Both the position numbers and the translations under genes were made by a program. Shown one piece after another: positions 22,560 to 34,849 of a DNA stretch of 64,000 nucleotides. This DNA comes from Isoetes taiwanensis (taxonomy: Eukaryota; Streptophyta; Lycopodiopsida; Isoetales; Isoetaceae), in the NCBI GenBank assembly GCA_021234155.1, contig JAJEKV010000097.1:3352074-3416073 (forward strand). The letters are read 5' to 3'. Numbering within the stretch: the stretch's first letter is position 1; each line of letters opens with the position of its first letter. The notes under the pieces were generated by a model. The model worked only from the letters and a program-made list of their open reading frames with translations, made no database searches and was not told the origin of the DNA.

Positions 22560-24770
22560 AGAGAAATTAGCTGTGTTACCTGGAATCTCCAGGGGATTAA
22601 TAGTATTATTAAAAGGGATAGACTAAAGGTCTGTCTTTCCTCCCTCAACCCTGACATTTTGTTTTTTACAGGAGCATAAGCTGCATGATTATGATCATGA
22701 GAATATTATAAGTAGAACTCTTCCTCCTAATTATTGCATTTGGTCTATTCCTGCTAATGACTCCTCTGCAGGTATAGCGATAGCATGGAGAAATAATTTA
22801 AATATTTCTGATATCTATATGATTAATAGTAGGGATGGCAGGTGGCAGATTCTTCTTTGCACTATCTTTAGGATCAAGCTCGCTCTGGTAAATATTTATG
22901 CTTTTAATAATCATGTTGAGAGAGTGGAAATTTGGAAGAAGGTGAAAAGTAGTCTTGATAATCTGGAGTTTGATGAATGCATTATGGGTGAAGATATCAA
23001 CATGGTAACTAACAGCTTCATGAAAAACAAGAATTTCAGACCTCTTGGCAAGAATGAAAAGGACGCCTGGTTGGAGCTCACTAGGGGCCACAACTTAACT
23101 TTAGCCAGAACCAAGCCAAATTCTTATAGTTGGACAGATAAAACAGTAGACCCCACCATGTGTCTTCATGACAGGTATTATCTTTCTGAAAATCTTTGGA
23201 ATTACGCTGCATGGGGTTAGTAACTTGGAGGGGTACACTCTCTCGGATCATTATCCACAACAGTTGAGAATTATGGCTAACAATCATACCAAGAACAATC
23301 ATACCAGCCTCCTCGACCATGAAGATTTTATGGATGGATTACAGGAGGTTCTAGTTAAGTTTCCCAAGCCAAATGGACAATCAGATTGGATGTTCTGGTG
23401 GATTCAAGTTGCTAAAGCTATCAAGAAATGGCTCAAAGAATGGGGGAAAAAGGTTCATCTCAGTAAGCTCTCCTCCCTTCAGAACTTGAGGGATAGACTT
23501 CCTAATGCTCCTGAGGAGGAAAAGGATAATATTAAAGCAGAAATTGAGAAAGAGGAAATTAGGATAGCTGAAGGATGGAAGCTCAAGGCTAAGATAAGAG
23601 AAATTAAGGATGATGAGAGGAGCAGCTCCAAATTCTTCTTTGTCAAAGCGAAAGGCAGAATTAAGAGGAATCATATCTTTGAGATAAGAGTTGGGGATGA
23701 AGATATCTCAAATGAAGATCAGATCAAATTAGCTGCTGCTAACCATTTCAGAAGTATTATGGGCACCAATCAGGACTATCCCCTGGCTACCATGAACGGG
23801 TTCATCAACCTCCAAGCAAGTGTCGAAGGAAATTTAAGTATCGAGAAGCCCTTTTCCAATGAGGAACTCTTTCAGATTGCAAAAGATATGGAGAAAGGAA
23901 AAGTCCTTTTTCCCGATGGGCTCCCAAAGGAATTTTTATCAAGGTTTGGCCCATTCTAGGGATAGTTTCACTAAACTGGCTGAATTCAGGGCTATAAAAT
24001 GTTTGGATGCGAGGATCAACACAAGCTTTATCACACTCATTCCCAAAACCGATATGCTCATACTCTTTTTGGACCTTCTGAGCCAATTTAAGCTAACCAA
24101 TGTCATTTATACGATTATTTCAGGTACCATTGCAAGAAGGCTTAAGAGTGTGCTAGAAAGGATCATTAGTACATCCCAGGCAGCCTATTTAAAGGACAGG
24201 TTTATCTTAGATAATGTGGTTACTGCAATGTTGGGGCTGAACTGAGCCAAAGACTCTAATCAAGATATTGCCCTTATTAAGCTTGACATCACCAAAGCCT
24301 TCGACACTGTAAGTTGGGATTTTCTTTTCAAATGATGCAGTGCCTTGGGATTTTCAGATGAGGTAATTCTTCTCTTTAAAGCAATTCTCTCAAATTCTAG
24401 ATCCTCTGTTTCAATTAATGGAGAATGTGGCCCTTTCTTCCCCTTGCAAAGAGGAGGAAGCAAAGGCTTGCCAATGACTCCATTCCTATTTCTCATTATA
24501 ATGGAAGCCCTTCATGGTAAATTGGAAGAGGCAAAAAGGACTAACATGATCCAAGGTCTCACCCTCCCAAATAATGGAGAAATGGATCAAATCTTGAATG
24601 GACATTTTGCAGATGACACGTTTCTCTTAGTGTCGATGGATAACAGGTCCCTTACCAGCACTCAAAATATTCTAGAGGAGTTTGGAGTTGCCTCAGGCTG
24701 TAAAATCAATCCTATTAAATCTAAAGTTGTGGCCAGAGATCAGAACAACACACAAAGAAACCCCTTAACG
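22560..24770 (+). pseudogene. LINE ORF2 (endonuclease and reverse transcriptase), broken
   Basis: Endonuclease: CVTWNLQGINS, LNPDILFF, a frame change near 22670 before QEHK (the QE catalytic position), AGIAIAWRNN, LALVNIYA, a degraded GDFN motif reading MGEDINMV, then SYSWTDKTVDPTMCLHDRYY. Reverse transcriptase: NEELFQIAKDMEKGKVLFPD, LPKEFL, TSFITLIPKTD, TNVIYTIISGTIARRLKSVL, QAAYLKDRFILDN, LIKLDITKAFDTVSWDFL (motif A), then a two-strand core with FADDTFLLV (motif C) and GCKINPIKSK. Key aspartates are present in motifs A and C, but stops at about 22676, 23218, 23957, 24243 and 24335 break the protein. In a live element this protein nicks the target and copies the RNA. Confidence 0.85.
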
Positions 24771-24914
24771 CAGTCCAAACCTCTAGCTAACTTATTATGG
24801 GCCAAAAGACCTACTACTAACCGCACAATGCAACAACGCATAGATCAATCCATAAGCAAGCACCTAGAAAAATTGGGAACAGAGATAATATATAAATCGA
24901 TCTATTCCGAATAA

Positions 24915-25245
24915 GATAGAGCATTCAAAAAGGAGACTTTTTCCCAAGAGAGTAGATTGGTCTGAGCTGTTTAACTTGAACTACATGCAAATTCCAATCT
25001 ACTTCTATTCTGTGTTACAAGTAGTAGTCCGAAGCAATGGGACATCATTTGATTTCCTCGTTGTTCAGTCCCAATCCAAGATAATCAATTTTAAAGCAAC
25101 TACTGGACATAATTTACAAAAGCATGATAATGATTTATCTCTAATATATAATTGTAATATGGAATGGTTAATGATAGCTAATTGTTTAAATATTATTGGT
25201 TAGACTTATGCACGTGTAAGCTCTTAAAATTTTTAGAAGGAAGTA
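24915..25245. other. Unassigned AT-rich DNA after the LINE
   Basis: No gene recognised. It may include the start of an LTR: GGTTAGACTTATGCACGTGT at about 25199 resembles the TGTTAGACT-type start of some copia-like LTRs, but I found no partner LTR. Confidence 0.3.
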
Positions 25246-25250
25246 GTTTG

Positions 25251-25315
25251 TTCTAGAAGTTTCTTTGTACGGTCCAGAAGATGCTAGAAGCTTCCAAAAC
25301 AAGTTCCAGAATCCT
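25251..25315. promoter_or_regulatory. Cluster of heat-shock elements
   Basis: TTCTAGAAGTTTC at 25251-25263 is a perfect three-unit heat-shock element (TTC, two bases, GAA, two bases, TTC). It is followed by CTAGAAGCTTCC near 25283 and GTTCCAGAATCC near 25302, each with two inverted units. A TATA box follows at 25337. Heat-shock factors bind such arrays. The arrangement suits either a heat-inducible gene or a heat-responsive LTR. Confidence 0.6.
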
Positions 25316-25336
25316 CCAGGATTCTCCATGGCTTCG

Positions 25337-25344
25337 TATAAAAG
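25337..25344 (+). promoter_or_regulatory. TATA box downstream of the heat-shock elements
   Basis: TATAAAAG in the context TTCGTATAAAAGAGAG, about 30 bases after the last heat-shock unit and followed by a purine-rich stretch suited to a leader. Orientation and spacing predict a plus-strand transcript starting near 25370. Confidence 0.5.
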
Positions 25345-27520
25345 AGAGAGGGCGCTTTATTGAAAGTAAGGTTGAAGTTTGTTGCCGCTGTTTCTGGTGC
25401 AGCTTTTGGGAGCTTTTAATGACGCAGCATGTGCCGATTATGAGCTGTAACTGGAAGGCTTGCGATGATTTGGAGCAAGAGGAGCAAGATTTTTTCAGCG
25501 TATGTATAGGTCTGGTTGCACCTCCTCTCATCAAAACGGCCAGTTTGAACATCGAAGTTTTCTGCTGTAGAAGGCATGCCTGCAGGGCAACAAGCGGGAA
25601 AGAAAATGAGAGTTCTGACGGGCGGCATCATAACCACCAGTTTAGAAGATTACTTCTGATATTGCAGTGATTCTAGGCTGTCTTTGGGTTTCAGTTTTGA
25701 TTGGTTTTCAAAATTTCGGCAGGATTCAAGTGTCATCGGACCTGTGGTTTGCTTCTTCTGCAGATATTTTGGTTCCGGCATCCTGTGGCTGTGGGTTTTC
25801 AAAATTTCGGCTGGATGCAGGTGTCACAAAATAGAGCTGGGGTTGCGAAAAGCGCAAAATAACTCTGAAATCGGTGGGCTTCATCTTTTTGTTGATATAA
25901 AAGGAAAGAGTAGACGTCCATCAGCAGCTTGAACTAGCGCGATTTTTCTCCTGAGCTGGGTCAGTAGCGTCCAATCTTGGGAGATTTTTGGGTTTTGAAC
26001 ATGCACAAGGGAATGGGAGACAGAATTCCAACTGCTGAAATCTGGCAATGTAATCTCAGGAGCTACAGGTGTATTTGGCACTATTGATGCTATTCTTGCA
26101 TAAAATTTTGAAATATCATGTTACTGTAGAGTCTTTGAAGGTATCGCCCTTAGACTGGCATCTGCTCATGAAAGTTGCACTTGAATCTGCCAGGTATTAT
26201 GATAATCAGACTCTATGATAATACAGATCCAGTGAACATAAATTAATGCTGGGTTTGGTATGCTTCACTAGGCAAGAATGAAGATCAGGCTTTTTGGCTT
26301 TGTACATTTGGATTAGTTTTCGATTTAAGCCTTTTCATCACTCTTTGATCCTACTATCTATGGGTTAGCGGCAAAATATGCTATTAGCAAATGACCTCAA
26401 AGATGGTCTTTGTGCCATTTTTTTCTGCAGGATCGATTTGATTCCCCTGTAAGGCTGGAGTTCAAACATGAAGTTTCTTCTCAATCAGCTAATTGCTTCA
26501 ATCTATTTGCAGGCACAGATAAAATCTACGTGTTATAATTGCCAATTGGAAAAGGGATTTTAAGTTTCTGTGAGTCTATTCTATAGTAGTATATCTAGGA
26601 AATTTTGGAAAACTAGAGTAACACATGTGTATGTTGATTGCACCAGCGAGCTTCTATCTTGAGCCAACCTTGGCCGACGGATTTAGAGAGTTAAATTTTT
26701 GCTATTTTTGAAGCAGGCTTGCCCTGTTACAGTGAAACTTCTGGCTATGAATAATCTCTAGTTTTCACATTTGTTATCTCTCTGCTGCGTTCTGCAAATA
26801 TGATATTGCTCTTACAATGACTACTTTACTGTGCCAAACACGCAGAACTGACAAACGATCCGGAGTCCTCCAACTTGCCATTATATTATTAATTAGATGA
26901 AGTGAAACTCACTTCTGTACATGTTTCTGATGAATTGTAGTAGCAATTTCTTTGTTGATATTTATTTAGGTAACGTGGTCGAAGCGTGTTTATACATTAG
27001 TCTACGAATTAAAATCAAAGCGCTAGCGCCATGTGGAGCTCATGGAGTTATTTTCAACGGAGTTATTTTCAACACTGATCCATTTGGCTCTGAATGGAAC
27101 CACATGCTGAACAATGATCTGGCGTCCAGTGGCATGTCTTCCTCCATGTAAGGAAGGATTGAATGCCCATTTCCAGGCTTTGTTGTACTTTGGAGCCTCT
27201 GTCTGTTTGTTTCTGTACTTCTCCTATGTAGGATAAAAATGGCTTTGATAAGTCTAATTTCTTACAATTTTATTTTCTTTTACAATTTGATGATACTTAG
27301 ATGCAGCTCACTCATTTGTCAAAAAATTAAAACCTGTAAACCAGCAAATCTGTAAATAACGGTATCTCAAATAACAGTTTCATGCCTAATAACAATTTCA
27401 TGCCTTAACAATTTCATGCCTATGAGACGTAAGTTAAGCCACCAAATTCTGTAAGATTGCCTATATATGGGAAAGAATACTCATGCATAAGCAAGCTTAG
27501 AGTTGACTCTTGCTAGTTGT
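25345..27520. other. Region downstream of the heat-shock-type promoter, no gene recognised
   Basis: The putative transcript region has no recognisable protein. A phrase TTTTCAAAATTTCGGC recurs at about 25707 and 25797. Frame 25281-25670 overlaps the promoter and is not credible. A short frame around 27040-27151 reads HGVIFNGVIFNTDPFGSEWN, then HMLNNDLASSGMSSSM and a stop, with the doubled GVIFN caused by a 12-base tandem repeat. It could be a last exon of an unknown gene, followed by a plausible 3' untranslated region, but I cannot assign it. Confidence 0.35.
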
Positions 27521-27521
27521 T

Positions 27522-27648
27522 AGTCTTTCAAATAAAAAACATCTCTTTAGGTAGCTGCTCAGAGAGTGAAAAATTATAATTTTTAAGTCTTTCAAATAAA
27601 AAACATCTCTTTAGGTAGCTGCCCAGAGTAAAAAAATACAATTTTTAG
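27522..27648. repeat. Tandem duplication, 64-base unit
   Basis: AGTCTTTCAAATAAAAAACA and the following CTCTTTAGGTAGCTGC occur at 27522 and again at 27586, with small differences at the 3' part of each unit. Confidence 0.9.
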
Positions 27649-27989
27649 ATGTGAAAGACATCTGAAAAATGGAAATGCATCCAGGGATAATGGAGCACTA
27701 ACCATTCTAACGAATGGGGGATCAATCATGTTTGAGAACTGGAATGCATTTCAAAAGAGATGCACTACTGTAAAACTCTAAATTTTGCATTGTTATATCT
27801 TGCAAAGAGTCATCTTGAGCACGCAATATACAAAAGTCATGTTTGGTTTATTTTGAAAAGATGCATTTTTCCCAAAGCATTAACAACTCTATTGGAATGT
27901 CCATATTTGTGCATGATGAAATGATGACATCCTATGTAACTACATCAATCTGTCAAATGTCAACTCTAAAGTTGCCTGTAGAAGCTCCT

Positions 27990-28135
27990 TAACACCCTGC
28001 TCCTTGGGTGTTATGAGCCTTTGTGATAATGCCCTAGGGCAAAATGAGCCTTCGTGATAACGCGCTAGGGCGTTATGACTATTTTAGGCATTGTTAAGGG
28101 AGATAACACCCTGGCCCTCGGGCGTTAATGGGAGT
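27990..28135. repeat. Repeated GATAAYGCCCTAGGGC palindromes
   Basis: Several variants of the phrase TGTGATAATGCCCTAGGGCA, GATAACGCGCTAGGGCGTTA and GATAACACCCTGGCCCTCGG occur within 140 bases, each with a self-complementary core. AGCCTTTGTGATAA and AGCCTTCGTGATAA flank two of them. Confidence 0.7.
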
Positions 28136-28191
28136 AAAATTCTCAGGCAATATGTACCAGGAATGATGATGATGCTCAAGACCAGTATACA

Positions 28192-28400
28192 TTGCATGTC
28201 CAAGTAATGGAAAATGTAGCAAAATAGAGAGGTTGAAGGATTTGGCTAGGAAATTGGTCAATTGAATGCAAAACCCCACTCCACAAAATAGTGGAGATAG
28301 TACAATCTAACATTGTCCAACTAATAGAAAATGTAGCAAAATGGGGAGGTTGAAAAAATTGGTCAACGAAATGCAAAACCCTACTGGACAAAATAGTTAG
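28192..28400. repeat. Tandem duplication, about 120-base unit
   Basis: GAAAATGTAGCAAAAT followed by GAGAGGTTGAA or GGGAGGTTGAA, TTGGTCAA and ATGCAAAACCC occurs twice (28192 onward and 28312 onward). Two minus-strand ORFs here only translate the repeat. Confidence 0.85.
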
Positions 28401-28527
28401 TTTAAAATCGTCATAAACTGCTTCTAAGCATGTATTTATTTACTACTTTTCTATTATAAAATACTATATACTCATATAGCTACTCGAAAATCATCTTCCA
28501 AATATGCAATACCTATTTCAAACAACA

Positions 28528-28590
28528 TAGCGGCGGTGACAACCGCCGCGACAAATTCTTGTATATATAAATGCTAGACCAGAAACATTC
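28528..28590. repeat. GCGGCGG hairpin with TTCTTGTA flank, CACTA-like subterminal motif
   Basis: GCGGCGGTGACAACCGCCGC is a perfect 8-bp stem with a GACA loop, followed by GACAAATTCTTGTA. Read from the other strand, TACAAGAATTTGTC leads into the hairpin, like the CTACAAGAA start plus GC-rich palindromes of CACTA transposons. Related hairpins with the same flank lie at about 36700-36735 and 58038-58075. The full CACTA terminus is not present, so the class is uncertain. Confidence 0.4.
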
Positions 28591-30240
28591 ATAATATGAA
28601 ATGATTTAAGAAAAGCTGAGTGCTCTGGGACTAGCTACTTACACTGGAGTATAGTAGAGTGGAATCCTCAAGACAGTCCCTTAACCATCAATCGTCTTCA
28701 CGCAATGCGCACTGGGAAATTTGTAATATGAATAAGCAAGCATACACATTCTTCTGGAGTGGTCTAGATGAAATGATTGATTTGGATACCTGATTTTTGT
28801 AAGCACAAAAAGAGTTTGCCTTTCAGTTCTCAGTTCACAGCCTAAAAAGATCGATGTAATGCTCTACAAGCTCCATACACTAGCTGTTGTGGCAGAAAAT
28901 TATGGATAAGAAAACTCCAACAATATGAGAAAGAAATTCCAGAAGTTACCTGCTCTGATTTCGGCATTTGGTCTTCAGACCTACTAATGCTAATATCTAA
29001 CTTCAATGGAACGACAGAGCATTTGCCCAACAAAAATGCTGCGCATTTGCTCTACAGAGGTCAAAGTGATAGAACATTGAACTAGAAAACTGCCACTCAC
29101 TTGATTGAGGTCGAAATCAATCTAGCCAGGGCCGAAAAACCTTACACCTAAGAAAAAATGCAGGTTAGAATAGATTAGAAGCAAGAATCGACCAGACGGT
29201 TCACAGGGCATACCTAAACCCTAGCCACTATTTCTTTACAGGCCCTATGAACGAAAAATTAAGAATGAAAAAACATTTGAAGTTTTAAAAAAATTGGCCA
29301 TTAAAAAACGTAGACGAAACCCATTAAAAAATGTAGCATGCCTATTAAATACGTATGCGTATGCTAAGACATATTTATTGCATAGAATACAAGTTCTTTA
29401 ACAACACTGATAGCTGCTTCAAAGCAAAGCAAGAGGTCTAGTTTGCACCATAACTTCTGCTGAAGGAAAATAAAGCCATAAGAGAAAAGTCAAGCAGAAG
29501 ATTAGCTAGTACAAATACTAACAATTCATATTACTTGTCGGATGATGAGCGATTTAGAGCTTAGGTTGTCATTGATGCTGGCATTGGCCTTCCGGAGAAA
29601 GCTACAACTATGATTCTTGTGAGCGCAGAAAAACAAATAATTGTGAGAGCAACCTGAGATAAATAAACAAGGTGCTGCACACGGAGGGTTGCCCTCCATG
29701 GCCGGAGAGTGAAGTGGCTTAAGTTATAGTTGTAGACAATAGGGTGTTTGAATAGGGTGTTTAAAACGTTGACATTTTGTGAAGGTGATGGTACACAAAC
29801 ATTTGTCATTTTCTTACAAAAATGGACCTCCAATTCATCAAAAGCATCGTTGTACCAAGATGTCATGTCCAAATAGTCATCCTGCATATGATGCCATGTA
29901 CGAATTAGATATATAGACAAGGAGGAAGAAAAGGACGAAAAAAGATTGAGGTTTGCATTGCTCATACAATAACCTAGTACTTTGAAGCTTCCTCATACAA
30001 AGAATCCGATATCCCTAGGAAGTTTGAACCTAGTTGGCAAATGCAAGGAAGTATTTTAGTAAGGACATTTGCCTCCCTGTTGGTTACATGTTAGTATGAA
30101 TCCAGGTGTTGTATCGAGAATCTCGGAGCTTTTTCTCTTGTACTTTCTAGCATAATATTTCTTAAACCACTATAGAGACTGATGTTCAATGTGGTTGTAA
30201 TTTGATCTCTTGCAAATAGAAATAAATTTCCTTTTGCTAG
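28591..30240. other. Unassigned DNA
   Basis: No gene recognised. The longest frame, 29561-29965 on the minus strand (134 codons), has no family resemblance, and no splice or promoter context supports it. Confidence 0.4.
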
Positions 30241-30244
30241 GTTG

Positions 30245-30345
30245 ACTATCTTTATCGCATTCATATGAAAAAATCCAAAAATTCCCCAAAATCCAAATTC
30301 CAAAAACCTTATGATCGCATTCATATGAAAAAATCCAAGCATTGA
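30245..30345. repeat. Local duplication of ATCGCATTCATATGAAAAAA
   Basis: TATCGCATTCATATGAAAAA then TCCAA occurs at about 30251 and, as GATCGCATTCATATGAAAAA, at about 30312, separated by AAATTCC-rich filler. Confidence 0.8.
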
Positions 30346-30547
30346 TGTAGCATTTACTTTAGCCTGATTTAAGCCATGAGCATTCTACAGGCTTACTCTC
30401 AAGACCCTGTTTTCCTATTGACGTTTTTTGCTAGTTATGATTGCTTTCCCTCCTCGGTCCAAGTAAGCAACAAAGCATGATGCCCTTGCTTCCTTGACTC
30501 TGGCCCATTCTTTCTTTCGGATTTCCAAGTTAGTTCTAAAATTTATG

Positions 30548-31535
30548 TACCTGCATTTCCTCCTTTGAGAGGATACTAAACGAATAACTACTGAGACTCT
30601 CTTTTCAACTACGAAACTTGAGAGGCTCAACATAAGTTGGAATGTGTGTGTTGACATTGGCGCCTTGTCACGTATGATGTTTAGTAGCAAAATTGGCGCC
30701 TTTTCACCCACAATGTTCAGTAGCTTTTTCACCTATGATGTTCATTTATGGTGTCTGATAGAAAATAGAGCAAAACTTTAAGCAATTATACATCGAATTT
30801 ACTAAATCTATAGGGTTTCACAAGTCCACCGTGATTTTTTCCTGGAAGCTGAGAGAGTACATGAAAGGGTTTTCATAAATCAAAACACCTGGTTTCCATG
30901 TTTAAGCATGCTTCGTGTTTTCGTTTTCGGATCAAAGGGCAAATAGCCCATTATACTAGGCACATTATAAAAAATAAACGTTTCACAAATATATTTTTGA
31001 ACTCGAGACAACTAATATCAAATGCCATACTATAAAATAAAGAGTACTCCTACGATACATCTAATATCAAATGTGGCAGTTATAAGGCACAGAGATGTTA
31101 CTCACTCACTTCCGGTCATTCAAGGTAGAGCATGGTGCGTCCCTAGCATCTCCTTAAGGGGAGAGTCCTAGCATCTCCTTAAGGGGAGAGTGCATGTCAT
31201 AATTTGTTATACTGGGGGCTCGCGTTCGCGCAGCCCCTTCTAACTCAACAAATGAGGATCTAATCCAGTGAGTAAACTGACTCAAAAATGTTTCAAAAGG
31301 GGCACGAGCTATCGCGGAATAGCAAGAACATTTCAATGCCATTGTCATATCACCTAACATTTACATTTGACATATGTACCTGCATTTCCGCCTTTGGCAG
31401 GATGCTAAGCGAATAACTATTGAGACTGCCTTTTCAACTACGAAAGTTAAGAGGTTCAACATAAGTTGGAATGTGTGTGTTGACTGGCTCAACATAAATT
31501 GGAATGTGAATGTTGACATTGGCGCAACAATGTCA
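30548..31535. repeat. Diverged direct repeat pair
   Basis: The stretch 30548-30665 (GTACCTGCATTTCC ... GGAATGTGTGTGTTGACATT) recurs at 31377-31535 with point changes. In the second copy the last segment (GGCTCAACATAA, TTGGAATGTG) is duplicated once more. Between them the sequence is unassigned. Confidence 0.8.
31142..31191. repeat. Perfect 25-base tandem repeat
   Basis: CCTAGCATCTCCTTAAGGGG plus AGAGT occurs twice back to back. Each unit holds the palindrome CTCCTTAAGGGGAG. The exact identity suggests a very recent slip event. Confidence 0.9.
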
Positions 31536-31539
31536 AGCG

Positions 31540-34500
31540 TCTTTTAGTGTCTTGCATTCAAACATATCTGAAACCTGTCGAAACATATCTGAAAACATAT
31601 TGAAACGGTCAAAGGCATTCATCCGTCTGGGCTATGCTTCACACACTTTGTAGCTCCGCTGCGTCATTTGCAAAAAAGATTTGACATGTTTTGCAGCTCA
31701 TTCTGCTCATTGTCATTCTGCAGGAAATGATGCGTTGCAAGAGCTCCAACATGCATATTCTTTTGTCATGGATATCATCAAATGATGCAAAAGGCCTGCA
31801 TGAGCATAACCACGGAAAGGACCAAGCTCAGCTGGCAAAGTGCAAAAGTCTTGGATAAATGAAAGAACTTTGGAATGAAGACAATATAATGTACAAGCTT
31901 AACAAATGAAAATACCAGCCAGGACCAGCCGGATGATCCACGAAGACATATGTTATAACATGCTATGAATCACGCACGCAAGTTCAAATGAGATGTTGCT
32001 AATATATAGCCCGACATTACGGTCTCCGAAAAGATGTTGTAGAAACAAGCGAAATAAAAAGACCAAAAAGAAAGTAGGTTATTTGCAAACCATCCATCCG
32101 GTGAGAAGAAATAACCTCTTGGAGCTCCACTCAATTCTTCTGCGAAGCATGCCTCGGCCGCCACAAAATGCACCATCGAAGCTCTTGGCAGATCCTCATT
32201 TCCCCACAGGCTATGCCTTGATGTTAAAGGCCTGCTCCAACACCTTACCTTGGCCAAATAGAGCAAGCCGGAATGGTTCTCGCTATATGCTTCAAATCTA
32301 TATTATGTGCAAACAAGTTAGTTCTAAATTGTAATAATGTAATGTATGCCACCAGAGCATCTACTTGAGTTTTGCTTGCTCTATCCATCTTATAGGATAT
32401 CTAGCATTGCCACATGCAACAAGCCAGGATGTTGTAGCAATTGTAGCATTAGGCAATTACATTCTCAATCACGACTCTACGAGGGAGACAAGCTTCAAAT
32501 GCCAGAATCTCGAGGCCTTTATCTGCGGTTGGCTAAGAGAAGATGGAGGATCATACACTCTTCTTAGAGGAAACCACGAAAGAGCCTCGCAAACAAAGCC
32601 ATGCTTGTGGTTTGAACGTGTTGACGAACTAATACGACCACATGATAAGATCAGCCACTAGAGTACTCCTGTAATAGACCGACACTCCACAGCCCACCAA
32701 TCCAACACCCACCAATCCAACACTGTCTTAAAACATTATAGCATTCAATTAATAATGCGTAACATGGAAGCCACTGTATTGCTTTATTCAGACGACAAGA
32801 AATCAGGGGTCAATATGTATATGTTCCTAAAAGTTACTTTTCAAAGGTGGTCATCAACAGTAGAGTTCAGCAATCTCTACCAAGTTTATAGTTAGTCAGT
32901 CAGCAGGCTTTTCTATTCAAAAATCGACCTAAGAAAAACAACCTGGGATTGAACCATGCACTGTTTATAATACAAAGCTAGTTTAATTAATCGTATGGAG
33001 AGAAGCTTAACTTAAGTCTATACAACGTAAATGGATTCTACAAACTGGTAACATAGAGAAGAGGCTTGCCAAAGGCCTTGGTGACACAAGAAAGAATCAA
33101 GAAGAAGGAAAAGAAATGGATAGAGATAATAATACAAGTATAAAAGACATCTAGACTGTAAATGGACATAAAAATGGAGAACATGTGTTCAAACTTTGCC
33201 GACAAAAAGGCAATATGAAAATGGATAGTTCTGATCAAACTTAAAATGCATCTTTGGTTAATGTAGAAACAACCATCACTTTGAGTATGATTGTGCATGT
33301 AGCGAAACGTAATACCATATCATGATCACCGAAAGGGATTGCAAGCTTGAAGAATTGCTTTTAAATCATGGAATGCCTCTGTCAAAAATGTAGTCCACGT
33401 CTTCTTACATGTAGAAGAGAATTTTACCTAAAGCACTAGAAGTGCAACGTTTATCAATTTGATATACTCGTTGACAATGCTTTGCAGCTTTCCATATTAA
33501 GTTTGTAAATCAAAGTCCATGATAATGGTATATGGATTGACAAAAGGTTATACAAGAGCCTAATAGCATCGAAAAAGCGATTAACTTCGAGTCCGCAAGA
33601 ATATTACAAGCGGTTGGAGCAATGAATAAGCAAATAAACCGGGAAGCATGCATAGAGCATATTTCCCACGCTTCTATGGAAATCATGGGATCCCGCCTCG
33701 CTGTGAACAACAACCCTCCCATGTTGTACCAAACAAGCGCTATTGGTATGCGGGTAAATAGCCAACACAAAGATTGCTCTTTGCATGTAAATACTTGAGT
33801 AAATGATACTAGTGTGCTCCGTGAGGCTTCTCCGAAAGTGTCTCCAAAAGCACCGCCATTCCTATCTAAGGGAAGGAAACAAGTAGACTAATTTAAGGTT
33901 TATTGAAATCAAAGAATGTCAATGAATAACAATGAGTTAACAAATGCTCACTGACGAGAAGATAGAACGTGCCAAGTGGTCAATCCAGACGTTAGCAAAG
34001 GAAACATCAATAGAAGCCTTTGGAAAGAGACAAGCATCCCCAAATGTCCAACGAACATAAGGGATACAAGTTGCAAGCAAAACCAAGCAAGAGATTAACG
34101 CCCATCATAGGGCAAGCAATCCAACACTGCTGTTTAACCCGTGGAGCCAAGGTAAGGTTGTCTAGATCAGGGACTACGTTCTATTGGGAATAGATAGAGC
34201 AGGGATTTCTACATCTACAGAGCATGGCCCCTCCAATTTACAGAGCTTCCACTAGATTACAAAATCACAAGATTATTAATTTACATACAAGATTTTCTTA
34301 GGCTTATCCGATTAGTCGGTCGAGCAAACTTCCCAAGAGAGAAGAACTTGCCTCTCATTCCAATGTTTTTTTTTGGTAAAATAGTTCGGCGGACATTACG
34401 CATATATAAATCGGCGAGAGATAAAGCAACAAGATAAGAGAACACATAAATTCCACAAAAACTTCACTTTTGCTACAATAGAAGCAAGGAAAAACAGAGC

Positions 34501-34840
34501 GTAAATCAAAATACAACACCTGGCTCATAATGCAGCTGCACCAAGGTTTTCAACCATTCTGGAATGGCAGTTGCCATTTCAAAAATTTCAAAATAAAACA
34601 GAAGTAGAAAAATCAAGCAACTCATCCTCTTTTTATTGGCGAAAAACTGACATATCACATGAAAAACCACGCTCTTGCAATCAAAAGGTGTTTGCAAACC
34701 ATTTTGCAGTGTCGCAGAGGGAGAAGTCTGGGGGACACACTGCCAGAAACATGCCGAACACTCCAAAACCCCGAGAAAAAAGTAATCTTTTTATCTCAAA
34801 TAATGAGTAAACATGCCCACATCGATTCGGACCGGTCCGG
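31540..34840. other. Unassigned DNA
   Basis: No supported gene in 3.3 kb. A plus-strand phrase GYALMLKACSN (about 32210-32240) recalls a PPR motif but is too short. Frame 32365-32661 (98 codons, with VAIVALGNYILNHD and FKCQNLEAFICGWLREDGGS) reads like protein and may be an exon, but I do not recognise it. ORFs 33038-33298 and 33510-33786 are not convincing. Confidence 0.35.
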
Positions 34841-34849
34841 TTACCATCA

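Larger units (their letters stand above)
19930..24914 (+). mobile_element. L1-type LINE, nearly full length but broken, 3' end missing
   Basis: Two consecutive decayed reading regions in plant L1 order: an ORF1 with a DUF4283-like domain (19977-22554), then an ORF2 with APE-type endonuclease and reverse transcriptase (22560 to about 24770). A short G/C-rich leader (CTCCGGGGAGAATTCCCC) precedes the first ATG. The reverse transcriptase stops after the region following its FADD motif. The thumb, the C-terminal zinc-binding domain and the poly-A tail are not found, so the 3' part is deleted or replaced around 24750-24915. I found no target-site duplication. Frames change at least six times, so it is inactive. 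Confidence 0.85.

Noticed and set aside
25281-25670. 129-codon ORF beside the heat-shock elements
   Set aside because: It starts upstream of the TATA box, overlaps the heat-shock units and has an ORF on the opposite strand. Not a plausible product of that promoter.
28528-28550. Hairpin considered as a Helitron 3' end
   Set aside because: The stem is suitable but no CTRR follows within about 12 bases. The TACAAGAA-type flank on the other strand fits a CACTA-like subterminal repeat better.
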